DNA of 64,000 nt. It comes from Haemophilus_A paraphrohaemolyticus_A (GTDB taxonomy: Bacteria > Pseudomonadota > Gammaproteobacteria > Enterobacterales > Pasteurellaceae). Position numbers and translations under genes: made by a program. The notes below the pieces were generated by a model. That model ran no database searches. It was given only the letters and a program-made list of their open reading frames with translations, and was not told the origin of the DNA. Positions within the stretch are counted from its first letter, which is position 1; the number at the start of each line of letters is the position of its first letter. Below are positions 18,161 through 25,937 of this stretch, piece by piece. Location of the stretch: assembly GCF_003253115.1 (NCBI RefSeq), contig NZ_QEQF01000008.1, forward strand, positions 1 to 64,000, written 5' to 3'.

Positions 18161-19200
18161 TTTGTTCCTTCCGTTGTTTGTTTACGCTCACGCTCAATTT
18201 TACGCCATTCTTTCACCGCTTGGTTATGCTCATTCAGCGAACGGCTAAATTTATGTCCGCCCGTACCATCGGCAACAAAGAAAAAGTAAGGCGTGCTATC
18301 AGGCTGCGAAACCGCTTTTAATGCATCTTCGCTTGGCATTGCAATTGGTGTTGGTGGTAAGCCATTGATGATGTAGGTGTTGTAAGGCGTCGCTTCCTGC
18401 AAATCTTTTTTGTAGATTTTACCATTATAACGCTCGCCCAGGCCGTAAATCACTGTTGGATCGGTTTCTAATTTCCATCCTTGTTTGAGGCGATTCACAA
18501 ATACTGAAGCCACTTGCGGACGTTCATTTGCCACGCCCGTCTCTTTTTCTACGATAGAGGCTAAAACCAGCATCTCATATGGGTTTGCAAGCGGTAGATT
18601 TTCTGCTCGATTTTGCCAAGCTTCATCTAAGGCTTTTTGTTGCTTGTGGTAAGCACGTTTAAGGAGGTCAAAATCGCTCGAGTAAGGCACGTAATTGTAT
18701 GTGTCAGGCGAAATCCAGCCCTCTAATTTCTCGTGAGAAAGCCCAAGCATTTTGGCAATTTCGGCTTCACTTTTACCCATTAAAGTTTGCTCTAAATAGC
18801 TAGCGTTGGCTAATTGCTCGCGGAAAGTGTTGAAAGTTTTGCCCTCAATAAACTTCACATTGAGCTGTACTTCTTTACCCGAATTAAGATGTTTGAGCAA
18901 ATCTTCGACGGTTTTTAAATTATTCAGCGAATATACGCCTGCTTTAAAACGAGAGAGCTCAGGATTGAGGCGAATCAGATAAGGCAAAAGAGCAACGTCA
19001 TCGTGTTGCACAATGCCTTGCTCTTCCAGCTGTTTTGCCAATTTTTGGCTTGATGTACCTTTTTCAACAATAAAAAATTGGTCGGAATGAATAGTTAAGG
19101 GATGATGGGCAAGATCATTGATTTTTTGGTAGCAATATCCGAACACACAGACGGCAACAATGGCTAGCATGCCAAGTGAAAGTAGTATCTTTTTTCGCAT
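18157..19200 (-). CDS. mltG: Endolytic murein transglycosylase MltG
   Basis: Inner-membrane lytic transglycosylase that cuts nascent glycan strands and so sets their length. The 347-residue protein has one N-terminal transmembrane helix (about residues 4-24), a LysM-like part near 40-110, and the YceG catalytic domain with Glu218 in LASIVEKETG, the same position as the catalytic residue of E. coli MltG. It starts the operon with tmk and holB. pabC, often upstream, is absent; three tRNA-Lys genes lie there instead. Confidence 0.95.
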   Translation of the reverse strand: MRKKILLSLGMLAIVAVCVFGYCYQKINDLAHHPLTIHSDQFFIVEKGTSSQKLAKQLEEQGIVQHDDVALLPYLIRLNPELSRFKAGVYSLNNLKTVEDLLKHLNSGKEVQLNVKFIEGKTFNTFREQLANASYLEQTLMGKSEAEIAKMLGLSHEKLEGWISPDTYNYVPYSSDFDLLKRAYHKQQKALDEAWQNRAENLPLANPYEMLVLASIVEKETGVANERPQVASVFVNRLKQGWKLETDPTVIYGLGERYNGKIYKKDLQEATPYNTYIINGLPPTPIAMPSEDALKAVSQPDSTPYFFFVADGTGGHKFSRSLNEHNQAVKEWRKIERERKQTTEGTK

Positions 19201-19304
19201 AATTTAAAATGAATTTATAATCGGCTTGAAATTTTACTATAACCTATCCTAAAAATAGAAATGAAATTAGCAGATTTAATTTATAAAAAAGAGAATTTTT
19301 TAGA

Positions 19305-19380
19305 TGGTGGGTCGTGAAGGATTCGAACCTTCGACCAACGGATTAAAAGTCCGCTGCTCTACCGACTGAGCTAACGACCC
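19305..19380 (-). tRNA. tRNA-Lys (anticodon TTT), copy 3 of the cluster
   Basis: A 76-base tRNA with encoded CCA: acceptor GGGTCGT pairs with ACGACCC, the anticodon loop is CTTTTAA, and the T-arm contains GGTTCGAATCC. It is identical to the two copies upstream and is last in the transcript. Confidence 0.97.
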
Positions 19381-19399
19381 AAAAGGATATGTTCTAAAG

Positions 19400-19475
19400 T
19401 GGTGGGTCGTGAAGGATTCGAACCTTCGACCAACGGATTAAAAGTCCGCTGCTCTACCGACTGAGCTAACGACCC
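19400..19475 (-). tRNA. tRNA-Lys (anticodon TTT), copy 2
   Basis: Same 76-base sequence as its neighbours, including CCA. It is separated from the downstream copy by 19 bases and from the upstream copy by 23. Confidence 0.97.
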
Positions 19476-19498
19476 TTTAGAGAGTTGAGCAGTTTAAG

Positions 19499-19574
19499 TG
19501 GTGGGTCGTGAAGGATTCGAACCTTCGACCAACGGATTAAAAGTCCGCTGCTCTACCGACTGAGCTAACGACCC
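19499..19574 (-). tRNA. tRNA-Lys (anticodon TTT), copy 1
   Basis: First of three identical tandem tRNA-Lys genes, with CCA encoded. A promoter lies just upstream at 19598-19625. Confidence 0.97.
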
Positions 19575-19597
19575 TTAATACTGCGTAACGGATGCAT

Positions 19598-19625
19598 ATA
19601 TTACTTGTTTTTTTAACAAGATCAA
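19598..19625 (-). promoter_or_regulatory. Promoter of the tRNA-Lys cluster
   Basis: On the minus strand TTGATC (19625-19620) and TAATAT (19603-19598) are 16 bp apart. The expected start is about 15 bases before the first mature tRNA. Confidence 0.65.
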
Positions 19626-19690
19626 GATTTTTTTTGGGAATTACGGTTGATTGTATGCTTTGTAGGCTATTTGACGAAAAACAAAACCTT

Positions 19691-19718
19691 TAAAATAAAA
19701 ACCTTGGGTTTCCCCAAG
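19691..19718 (-). terminator. Terminator of the rpsP-rplS operon
   Basis: CTTGGG and CCCAAG (19703-19718) form the stem. On the minus strand GTTTTTATTTT follows. It lies shortly after the rplS stop codon. Confidence 0.85.
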
Positions 19719-19746
19719 ATTTTTAAATTTCGCATTAAGCGATGGA

Positions 19747-20097
19747 TTACGCACCCAAACGCTCTTTGATACGTGCAGATTTACCTGAACGCTCACGTAA
19801 GTAGTAAAGTTTAGCTTTACGTACCGCACCTTTACGTTTAACAGCAATGCTATCAATTGCAGGTGAGTGAGTTTGGAATACACGTTCAACACCTACGCCA
19901 TTTGAAATTTTACGTAGAGTGAATGCAGAGTGCAAGCCACGGTTACGAATTGCAATAACCACGCCTTCGAACGCTTGCAAACGTTTTTTACTACCTTCTA
20001 CTACCCATACCTTAACTTCTAATGTGTCACCTGGACGGAAGCTAGGTACGTTTTGTTTTAATTGTTCTGTTTCAAGTTGTTTGATGATGTTACTCAT
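19747..20097 (-). CDS. rplS: 50S ribosomal protein L19
   Basis: Large-subunit protein at the 30S-50S interface. The 116-residue sequence is colinear with E. coli L19, with FRPGDTLEVKVWVVEG near residue 20 and the C-terminal KLYYLRERSGKSARIKE. It is last in the classic rpsP-rimM-trmD-rplS operon and is followed by an intrinsic terminator. Confidence 0.97.
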   Translation of the reverse strand: MSNIIKQLETEQLKQNVPSFRPGDTLEVKVWVVEGSKKRLQAFEGVVIAIRNRGLHSAFTLRKISNGVGVERVFQTHSPAIDSIAVKRKGAVRKAKLYYLRERSGKSARIKERLGA

Positions 20098-20124
20098 TTT
20101 AAAAACCTTTTCTAAATCCTAGAA

Positions 20125-20880
20125 TTAACTGATTTTGTGTCGTTGCTTGATTTGTCGCAACAACTTCTGTTGTTCGTCAGTCAGAGCTAGGCTATCCAAT
20201 AGCTCAGGGCGTCGTAACCACGTTCTCTCAAGCGATTGTTCCAACCGCCATTTGCGAATGTTTTCGTGGTGTCCCGACATCAGCACTTCTGGGACAGGCA
20301 AGCCATCTAATTCTTCAGGGCGGGTGTAATGTGGGCAATCGAGTAATCCTTCAGCGAAGGAATCTTCCAAAGCAGAAGCCTGTTTGCCTAACACACCTGG
20401 CACGAATCTCGCAACAGCATCAATCAATGTCATTGCAGGCAATTCACCACCAGTGAGAACGTAATCGCCGATTGACCATTCCTCATCAACTTCGGTTTGA
20501 ATCAACCTTTCATCAACCCCTTCATATCGTCCACAGATTAAAATCAATTTCTGATTTGAAGCCAGCGTTTGCACGCCTTGTTGATCAAGTTTACGCCCTT
20601 GCGGAGAAAGATAAATCACTTTCGCCGCCACACCGCCTTCTTTTACTGCTGCGGCTTTCGCTGCGTGAATCGCATCACGAAGCGGCTGCACCATCATCAA
20701 CATTCCCGGCCCACCGCCATAAGGTCGGTCGTCTACGGTTTTATGTTTATCATGAGTGAAATCACGCGGATTCCAACACTGCACCTGTAAAAGATTTTGT
20801 TTTACTGCTCTACCTGTAACCCCAAAATCGGTAATTGCTTTAAACATTTCGGGGAAAAGTGAAATAATACCAATCCACAT
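20125..20880 (-). CDS. trmD: tRNA (guanine37-N1)-methyltransferase
   Basis: Methylates G37 next to the anticodon and so prevents frameshifting. It is a SPOUT-family dimer with a trefoil knot. Visible motifs are YGGGPGMLM near 60, LICGRYEGVDERLI near 110 and WSIGDYVLTGGELPAM near 130. I use the ATG at 20880 (MWIGIISLFPEMF), with AGGG upstream, rather than the TTG two codons earlier. It is third in the rpsP operon. Confidence 0.96.
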   Translation of the reverse strand: MWIGIISLFPEMFKAITDFGVTGRAVKQNLLQVQCWNPRDFTHDKHKTVDDRPYGGGPGMLMMVQPLRDAIHAAKAAAVKEGGVAAKVIYLSPQGRKLDQQGVQTLASNQKLILICGRYEGVDERLIQTEVDEEWSIGDYVLTGGELPAMTLIDAVARFVPGVLGKQASALEDSFAEGLLDCPHYTRPEELDGLPVPEVLMSGHHENIRKWRLEQSLERTWLRRPELLDSLALTDEQQKLLRQIKQRHKIS

Positions 20881-20940
20881 CGTCAATCCCTCAACATTTT
20901 TGCTTATTTAAAAGCGAAAGCTCACACCGCATACCTGAGG

Positions 20941-21468
20941 TTAGAAACCAGCGTCCCAGTCCACCGTAATGGTTTTGGTGGCGAGATCTACTCTTTTAAC
21001 TACTTGTTCGTATAAGAACGGAATTAATCGTTCTTGTTTGCCGAAAGCATCTTTGCTATTTGCTTTTACCACTAGCACATCATTTGAACCTGTTTCCATT
21101 AACTCAGTTACCACGCCCATAGTATAGCCTTCGAGGTTTACTACTGAACAGCCAATTAAATCGTGCCAGTAATAATCACCTTCTTCCAGTTCTGGAAACA
21201 CACTTAAATCTACGCCAATTTCAGCGTTAGTTAATAATTGTGCGGCTTCACGGTCGTCTGTACCTTTTAATTTCACAATCAAATCATTGCTGTGATAACG
21301 CCAGCTTTCTAGCTCGATAGGTTGCCATTGACCTTTAATTTTTAAGAACCATGGCTGATAATCAAAAATGCTTTCTGCTTCTTCGGTGGAAGAATAGAGA
21401 CGTAACCAGCCACGGATACCATAGGTTGACCCTAATTTTCCGACAACTTCAATTTTTTGTTCGCTCAT
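20941..21468 (-). CDS. rimM: Ribosome maturation factor RimM
   Basis: Assists assembly of the 30S head and binds S19. The 175-residue protein has the N-terminal RimM domain (VGKLGSTYGIRGWLRLYS) and a C-terminal PRC barrel, ending in the typical TITVDWDAGF. The ATG at 21468 is preceded by AAGGTG; the in-frame upstream start adds six residues foreign to the family. It lies second in the operon. Confidence 0.95.
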   Translation of the reverse strand: MSEQKIEVVGKLGSTYGIRGWLRLYSSTEEAESIFDYQPWFLKIKGQWQPIELESWRYHSNDLIVKLKGTDDREAAQLLTNAEIGVDLSVFPELEEGDYYWHDLIGCSVVNLEGYTMGVVTELMETGSNDVLVVKANSKDAFGKQERLIPFLYEQVVKRVDLATKTITVDWDAGF

Positions 21469-21510
21469 ATTCGTCACCTTTTGCAAAATTTTTAAAAATT
21501 TAACCGCTTA

Positions 21511-21759
21511 TTAAGCTGCTTTGCGTGCTTCTTTTACTAAAGTTTCTACACGATCTGAAAGTGCAGCACCTTTAGCAACCCAAGCATCAACTTTAGCCAC
21601 ATCTAAACGTAAACGTTCAGCTTGACCTGCTGCTAATGGGTTGAAGAAACCGATACGCTCGATGAAACGACCGTCACGAGGTGAACGGCTGTCCGCTACC
21701 ACGATTTGATAGAATGGGCGTTTTTTAGCTCCGCCACGAGTTAAACGAATGGTTACCAT
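21511..21759 (-). CDS. rpsP: 30S ribosomal protein S16
   Basis: Small-subunit protein of 82 residues, full length, starting MVTIRLTRGGAKKRPFYQIV. It is first in the rpsP-rimM-trmD-rplS operon. GAGGAAGG precedes the ATG. Its leader contains a terminator-like hairpin at 21783-21814. Confidence 0.97.
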   Translation of the reverse strand: MVTIRLTRGGAKKRPFYQIVVADSRSPRDGRFIERIGFFNPLAAGQAERLRLDVAKVDAWVAKGAALSDRVETLVKEARKAA

Positions 21760-21782
21760 AACCTTCCTCTAAATTGTTGATA

Positions 21783-21814
21783 GTAAAAAATAAACCCTCG
21801 TTCGAGGTGAGGGT
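21783..21814 (-). promoter_or_regulatory. Terminator-like hairpin in the rpsP leader
   Basis: On the minus strand ACCCTC (21814-21809) and GAGGGT (21799-21794) form a stem, followed at once by TTATTTTTTA. An alternative CCTCG/CGAGG pairing overlaps it. It sits about 25 bases before the rpsP start codon, where it could act as an attenuator. Confidence 0.55.
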
Positions 21815-21844
21815 ACGAAACTTATCTCTATTTATATAGAAAAT

Positions 21845-21866
21845 AAGCGGTAGAATTTTACCGCTT
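21845..21866. terminator. Bidirectional terminator between rpsP leader and macrodomain fragment
   Basis: AAGCGGTA (21845-21852) pairs with TACCGCTT (21859-21866), with a run of Ts on the plus side and TTATTTTC on the minus side. The arms contain the AGCGGT uptake-signal core. Confidence 0.65.
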
Positions 21867-21897
21867 TTTTGCAAAAATGCAAGGAAAAAGGACAATG

Positions 21898-22290
21898 CTA
21901 TATAGATGTGCTAGATTCCTTTTGTTGAAGTAACTTTTGGTAAATTATTAAATCAATCTCTTTAAATACATTAAAAATTACGCTCATTTCAGGGTTTTTA
22001 GCCAAGAAATCTTGTACGGTTTGAACAGCTATTTCTGCTGCTTGTTGATTTGGAAACCGAAACTCACCAGTGATGATGCAGCAAAATGCGACCGATTTTA
22101 AACCGCTTTTTTTAGCAAATTCTAAACATGAACGATAACAATCAGCCAGTAAAGAACGGTCATTTTCGATGACGCTTTTATTAATAATTAACCCAACTGT
22201 ATGTAGTACAAATTTAGATGGTAAATTAAACGCCAGCGTGATTTCTGCTTTGCCGTAGCTTCTAATTCGTCTTGTGCATTCATTAATTCA
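21898..22290 (-). pseudogene. Truncated macrodomain (ADP-ribose hydrolase type) gene
   Basis: Reading the minus strand from about 22290 to the TAG at 21898 gives about 128 codons without interruption: TRRIRSYGKAEITLAFNLPS, then KFVLHTVG, an AFCCIITGEFRFP loop and AAEIAVQTVQDF. This matches the C-terminal half of zinc-type macrodomain hydrolases that remove ADP-ribose from proteins. The N-terminal half is missing. An in-frame TGA precedes the fragment, and the degenerate IS3-family element begins about ten bases further. The gene is therefore a remnant, most likely cut by the insertion. Confidence 0.8.
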
Positions 22291-22300
22291 AAACATGATC

Positions 22301-22911
22301 TGTACCCCAAAAGTTGGACTAAATAACCAACTAACTAAGGTGCAGATTTTTTATGACCAAATACAATTTTCTTTTCAAACAACAAATCATCGAATTTTAT
22401 CTTCAAAATGGTAAAAATCGTTCACTTACCCACAGGCATTTTCAACTTACCGAAACAACATCAGAATGTTGGGTTAACCAATTTAATCATAGTAGAATCA
22501 ATAGGTTAGCATCGTTGGATAAGAAGTGAAATTACTCACATGAATTTAAACTTAACGTGATACAAGCTGTCACAAGGCTTGAAGGCACAAAACCCATTTT
22601 GCATTCTAACCAAGGATGGCAGTATCAAATGGTCGGTTATCAGGCGATTTTACGAGAGAATGGCATTCAACAGAGTATGTCAAGGAAGGAAAATTGTTTA
22701 GATAATAGTTCGATGGAAAGCTTCTTTGGACGATTAAAAGCGGAATGTTATTACGGTAAATGATTTGAGACGTTCTAACAACTGGAAAAAACGATTCATA
22801 AGTACATTCATTATTACAACCATGAGCGCATTCAGGGGAAACTAAAAGGACTGAGCTCTGTGAATTACAGAACTTAGTCCTTGAACTAAATCAGTCTAAC
22901 TTTTTGGGTCA
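22301..22911 (+). mobile_element. Degenerate, internally deleted IS3-family (IS150-like) element
   Basis: The ends are imperfect inverted repeats: TGTACCCCAAAAGTTGGACT on the left, and the complement of AGTCTAACTTTTTGGGTCA on the right. A remnant of the orfA helix-turn-helix protein starts at 22353 (MTKYNFLFKQQIIEFYLQ) and stops early. A remnant of the orfB transposase (about 22557-22880) has HSNQGWQYQ, in which the catalytic Asp is Asn, then the MESFFGRLKAE glutamate motif, a stop, and HKYIHYYNHERIQ. At 611 bp it is about half the usual length, so it cannot move by itself. Confidence 0.88.
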
Positions 22912-22932
22912 GATTATTTTACGGAGCTTTTT

Positions 22933-23304
22933 TTATTTTTTATTATGCACTTTAAGCCATTTTTGCATTTGTTCAATTTCTGCTTGTTGTGCGTTAATAA
23001 TATTCTCAGCAAGCTTACGCATCTCAGGATCTTTTCCGTATTTTAATTCAACTTCCGCCATTTTTACTGCACCAATATGGTGTGGTAACATACCTGCTGC
23101 AAAAGCAACATCAGGATCTTTATATTGCGAGGCTGCCATCATGTCTTGGTGCATTTGATTCATACCTTGCATTAATTCTTGTTGCATTGCAGAATCTGTC
23201 GACATCGGCATATTCATGTGTGCTTGATGCGGTTGTTCATTAGCTTGGGCACAAATTGAAACTGCAGCAGCGCTAAGTGTGATAAAAGTCATAAGTTTTT
23301 TCAT
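22933..23304 (-). CDS. Secreted DUF305-family protein
   Basis: A 123-residue protein with a clear Sec signal peptide (MKKLMTFITLSAAAVSICAQA). The mature DUF305 domain is rich in Met and His (HQAHMNMPM, MQGMNQMHQDMM, GMLPHHIGAVKMAE). DUF305 proteins are four-helix ferritin-like proteins, some implicated in periplasmic copper binding. The conserved HH of the MLPHH motif is present. A metal-binding periplasmic role is likely; the substrate is unknown. It borders the IS remnant and is not in an operon. Confidence 0.85.
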   Translation of the reverse strand: MKKLMTFITLSAAAVSICAQANEQPHQAHMNMPMSTDSAMQQELMQGMNQMHQDMMAASQYKDPDVAFAAGMLPHHIGAVKMAEVELKYGKDPEMRKLAENIINAQQAEIEQMQKWLKVHNKK

Positions 23305-23485
23305 GTTTTTCTCCTATGTGATAACTGAATGAGCACAAATCATAAACCTTGACCTAAGGTTAAAGTCAATACTTATTCCGAAAATTTTTGGTGAGATGCT
23401 AAAATAAGACAATGTTTGATATGAAGGACAGAATCATGAAGCAAAAATTTAGGGAAAATTTTAGAAAGCAAAAGTGCTTAAATAC

Positions 23486-23515
23486 AAAAACACCACTTTT
23501 ACAAGCGGTGTTTTT
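23486..23515. terminator. Terminator of the phosphohexomutase gene
   Basis: AAAAACACC and GGTGTTTTT form the stem and contain an ACAAGCGGTG uptake signal on the right arm. T-runs are present on both strands. It lies just downstream of the minus-strand gene. Confidence 0.75.
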
Positions 23516-23532
23516 TCTTACTTATTTTGCAA

Positions 23533-25191
23533 TTAGCAATCTTGTTTACCATATTGTTCTTGACGCAGAAGAACGCGTACGCTTTTATCGAATTGTGCTA
23601 ATACTTCATCTGCATTTTTCGGGTCAGTACCACGTGCATCTAAGTAGAACTTAATTTTCGGTTCTGTACCTGATGGACGAGCGATTAAACGGCTGCCATT
23701 TTCTAATACAAATACTAAAATATCGCTTTGACGATCTGTTTTAGTATGATCTAAGAATGTCGCCACTTTGAAACCACCCACTTCTGCTGGCGGATTATGA
23801 CGTAATGCACTCATCAATTTACCAATTTCAGATAAATCGCTTACACGAATAGAAATTTGACCGCTTACATAAGCTCCAAACTCTTTTGTGAAGTCTGCTG
23901 CGTAGTCTGCAAGTGTTTTACCTTCTTTTTTGAGGCTACGTACTAAATCTAAGAATACGATTGCCGCTGAAATACCGTCTTTATCGCGTACTTTATCTGG
24001 ATCTACTAAGTAACCTAATGCTTCTTCGAAACCGAATAATAAACCGTTTACTTTACCGATATATTTGAAGCCAGTTAAAGTTTCTTCTGAGTCAAAACCA
24101 TATTTCTTCGCAATTTCCGCTAAGGCTGGTGAAGAAACCAATGAACATGCTAACACGCCTTTTTTGCCTTGTGCATGATATTGTTTTGCTAAATACCAAC
24201 CTAAGTAACAACCAATTACGTTACCGTGAAGAGGTTTCCAGTTACCTTCTGCATCTGGCAATGCCACCGCTAAACGGTCTGCATCTGGGTCGTTTGCGAT
24301 AATAAATTCAGCGTTATGTTTTTTCGCCACTTCAATCGCTAAGTCTAATGCCCCTTTCTCTTCTGGATTCGGGAAGTTTACCGTTGGGAATGTGCCATCT
24401 GGCCATACTTGTTCAGCTACCACGTGCGGTTGCGGTAAGCCTGCTTTTGATAGGGTTTTGCTTAATACTTCATAGCCCACGCCGTGCATTGCAGTGTAAA
24501 CGTAGTTGATATCGCACGCTGGCTCTTTCGCAAGGCTTGCGGTTTTCGCAATGTAAGCATCTACGATTTCATCGCTTAATACAGTGAAGTTTTGGCTGCG
24601 TGGTAAATCTTTGATATTGCCAGTGGCAACCTTGTCGATAAGTGCTGCAATCTCTTTATCCGCAGGTGAAACGATTTGACCACCGCCGTTTGCTTTACCT
24701 AAGTAAACTTTATAGCCGTTATCTTCAGGTGGGTTGTGGCTTGCGGTTACCATTACACCCGCAGTGGTATCGAAGTATTGGATTGCATAGGCTAACACTG
24801 GGGTTGGTAATTTGCGTGGTAATAAATACGCTTTAATGCCTGCACCCGCCATAATTTCTGCAGTATCGCGTGCGAACACATCCGAATTTTTACGACCATC
24901 GTAACCAATTACAATAGATGGCTCTTTATCATAGCCTTTTAAGTATTCCGCTAAACCTCCCGCAGCTTGTGCTACTAACACACGGTTCATCCCCATTGAG
25001 CCTGCTTGCAAACGACCACGCAAGCCTGCTGTCCCAAATTGTAAGCGACCGTTAAAACGGTTCGCTAATTCTGCTTGTGCATCCGCTTTCCCTGCTTTTG
25101 CCTCTGCGATCAGTTGCTCTAACTCCGCACGAGTTTCTTGATCTGGGTCTTGATTTAACCAGTTTTGAGCTGTAGTGAAAAGTGTCTCCAT
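23533..25191 (-). CDS. Phospho-sugar mutase (phosphoglucomutase/phosphomannomutase)
   Basis: Interconverts hexose 1- and 6-phosphates for glycogen, LOS or capsule precursors. The 552-residue protein belongs to the alpha-D-phosphohexomutase superfamily. It has the active-site serine Ser151 in TASHNP, the metal loop DPDADR near 300, the sugar loop GFEEALGY near 385, and the phosphate-binding RPSGTEPK near 510. Its length and N-terminus (RFNGRLQFGTAGLRG) resemble the PgcA/ManB-annotated group in Haemophilus. Glucose versus mannose preference cannot be settled from sequence. Confidence 0.93.
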   Translation of the reverse strand: METLFTTAQNWLNQDPDQETRAELEQLIAEAKAGKADAQAELANRFNGRLQFGTAGLRGRLQAGSMGMNRVLVAQAAGGLAEYLKGYDKEPSIVIGYDGRKNSDVFARDTAEIMAGAGIKAYLLPRKLPTPVLAYAIQYFDTTAGVMVTASHNPPEDNGYKVYLGKANGGGQIVSPADKEIAALIDKVATGNIKDLPRSQNFTVLSDEIVDAYIAKTASLAKEPACDINYVYTAMHGVGYEVLSKTLSKAGLPQPHVVAEQVWPDGTFPTVNFPNPEEKGALDLAIEVAKKHNAEFIIANDPDADRLAVALPDAEGNWKPLHGNVIGCYLGWYLAKQYHAQGKKGVLACSLVSSPALAEIAKKYGFDSEETLTGFKYIGKVNGLLFGFEEALGYLVDPDKVRDKDGISAAIVFLDLVRSLKKEGKTLADYAADFTKEFGAYVSGQISIRVSDLSEIGKLMSALRHNPPAEVGGFKVATFLDHTKTDRQSDILVFVLENGSRLIARPSGTEPKIKFYLDARGTDPKNADEVLAQFDKSVRVLLRQEQYGKQDC

Positions 25192-25329
25192 AACAAATCC
25201 TCTGTAATTTGATTGTGAATAAATACCTCAGATAGATTAGCTGAAAAGCGGTTGGATTTACACGATTTTTTGCAAAATTCTGTTGGTTTTTTGATAAAGA
25301 TAAAAGAATGGAAAAACGAAAACGATTGG

Positions 25330-25358
25330 GAAGAAAAAACAGCCCCAAAGGGGCTGTT
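25330..25358 (-). terminator. Terminator downstream of the nucleotidase fragment
   Basis: AACAGCCCC (25338-25346) and GGGGCTGTT (25350-25358) form a perfect 9-bp stem. On the minus strand TTTTCTTCC follows. Confidence 0.85.
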
Positions 25359-25387
25359 ATAGTTAACTGAGAAGTAGCGTTTAGGAA

Positions 25388-25804
25388 TTATAAACCCACA
25401 ATCTTCCAGCGATTATGTGAAACACCTTCCACTTTACCTTTTTTCACGTTAGAGATGTAGTCGATCATCATATTTTGGATCGTGCCTTTCTCTTGACCCA
25501 TTGCCACTTTAGATTCCCAAAGGGTAGGGATTTGCTGACCTTCCCAAATACCGCCTTTTTTGGTCATTTGACCAAAGCGATAAGAGTTCATACCAAGTTT
25601 GATTTTCATATCATCAGTTACAGGGGTACCATCGGCAAGTTTCAGATCAACGATTTTCTCACCGCTTGGTTTGCGTAAGTCGATGTTGTAGCTCACGCCC
25701 CCAAAAATGTCGAACGTCACATATTTCGATTTTTTACGCTCTGCATTGTAACGGTATTCTGTATCACCTGGTTGAATGGTGTCGAAGTAGGTTGGTGGTG
25801 AATA
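25388..25804 (-). pseudogene. C-terminal fragment of a 5'-nucleotidase/CpdB-type enzyme
   Basis: The 139 codons from 25804 to the stop at 25388 read YSPPTYFDTIQPGDTEYRYN, then TFDIFGGVSYNIDLRKPSGE and MNSYRFGQ. They end NRWKIVGL. This is the C-terminal substrate domain of periplasmic 5'-nucleotidases and 2',3'-cyclic phosphodiesterases such as CpdB. An in-frame TGA (25807-25805) and a REP-like repeat stand where the rest of the gene should be, and the N-terminal metallophosphatase domain is absent. It is probably non-functional. The precise parent gene is uncertain. Confidence 0.8.
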
Positions 25805-25818
25805 TCACAATAAAAAAA

Positions 25819-25937
25819 TCCCCCTCTTTAGAAAAGAGGGGTTAGGGGAGATTTGATAACGATGTTCAATTCTCAGATGAACTCCGTTTTCATTTCTTCC
25901 AAATCTCCCCCTGCCCCTCTTTGCTAAAGAGGGGAGT
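25819..25937. repeat. Paired REP-like units, hairpins outward (overlaps the selA end)
   Basis: One unit, CCCCTCTTTAGAAAAGAGGGG plus TAGGGGAGATTTG (25820-25854), and a second in reverse orientation (25871-25937: ACTCCGTTTTC, then AAATCTCCCC and the CTCTTTGCTAAAGAG hairpin). They face each other across a short spacer, opposite to the arrangement at 11889-12082. The right unit lies inside the last codons of selA. Confidence 0.8.

Noticed and set aside
23412..23654. Small plus-strand open frame after DUF305
   Set aside because: It runs through the terminator of the phosphohexomutase gene and into that gene's antisense. No ribosome site or family feature.
25805..25807. In-frame TGA before the nucleotidase fragment as a selenocysteine codon, given nearby selA and selC
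   Set aside because: The frame upstream is a poly-T and repeat sequence with no nucleotidase similarity, and no SECIS-like hairpin follows. It is a truncation, not a Sec codon.
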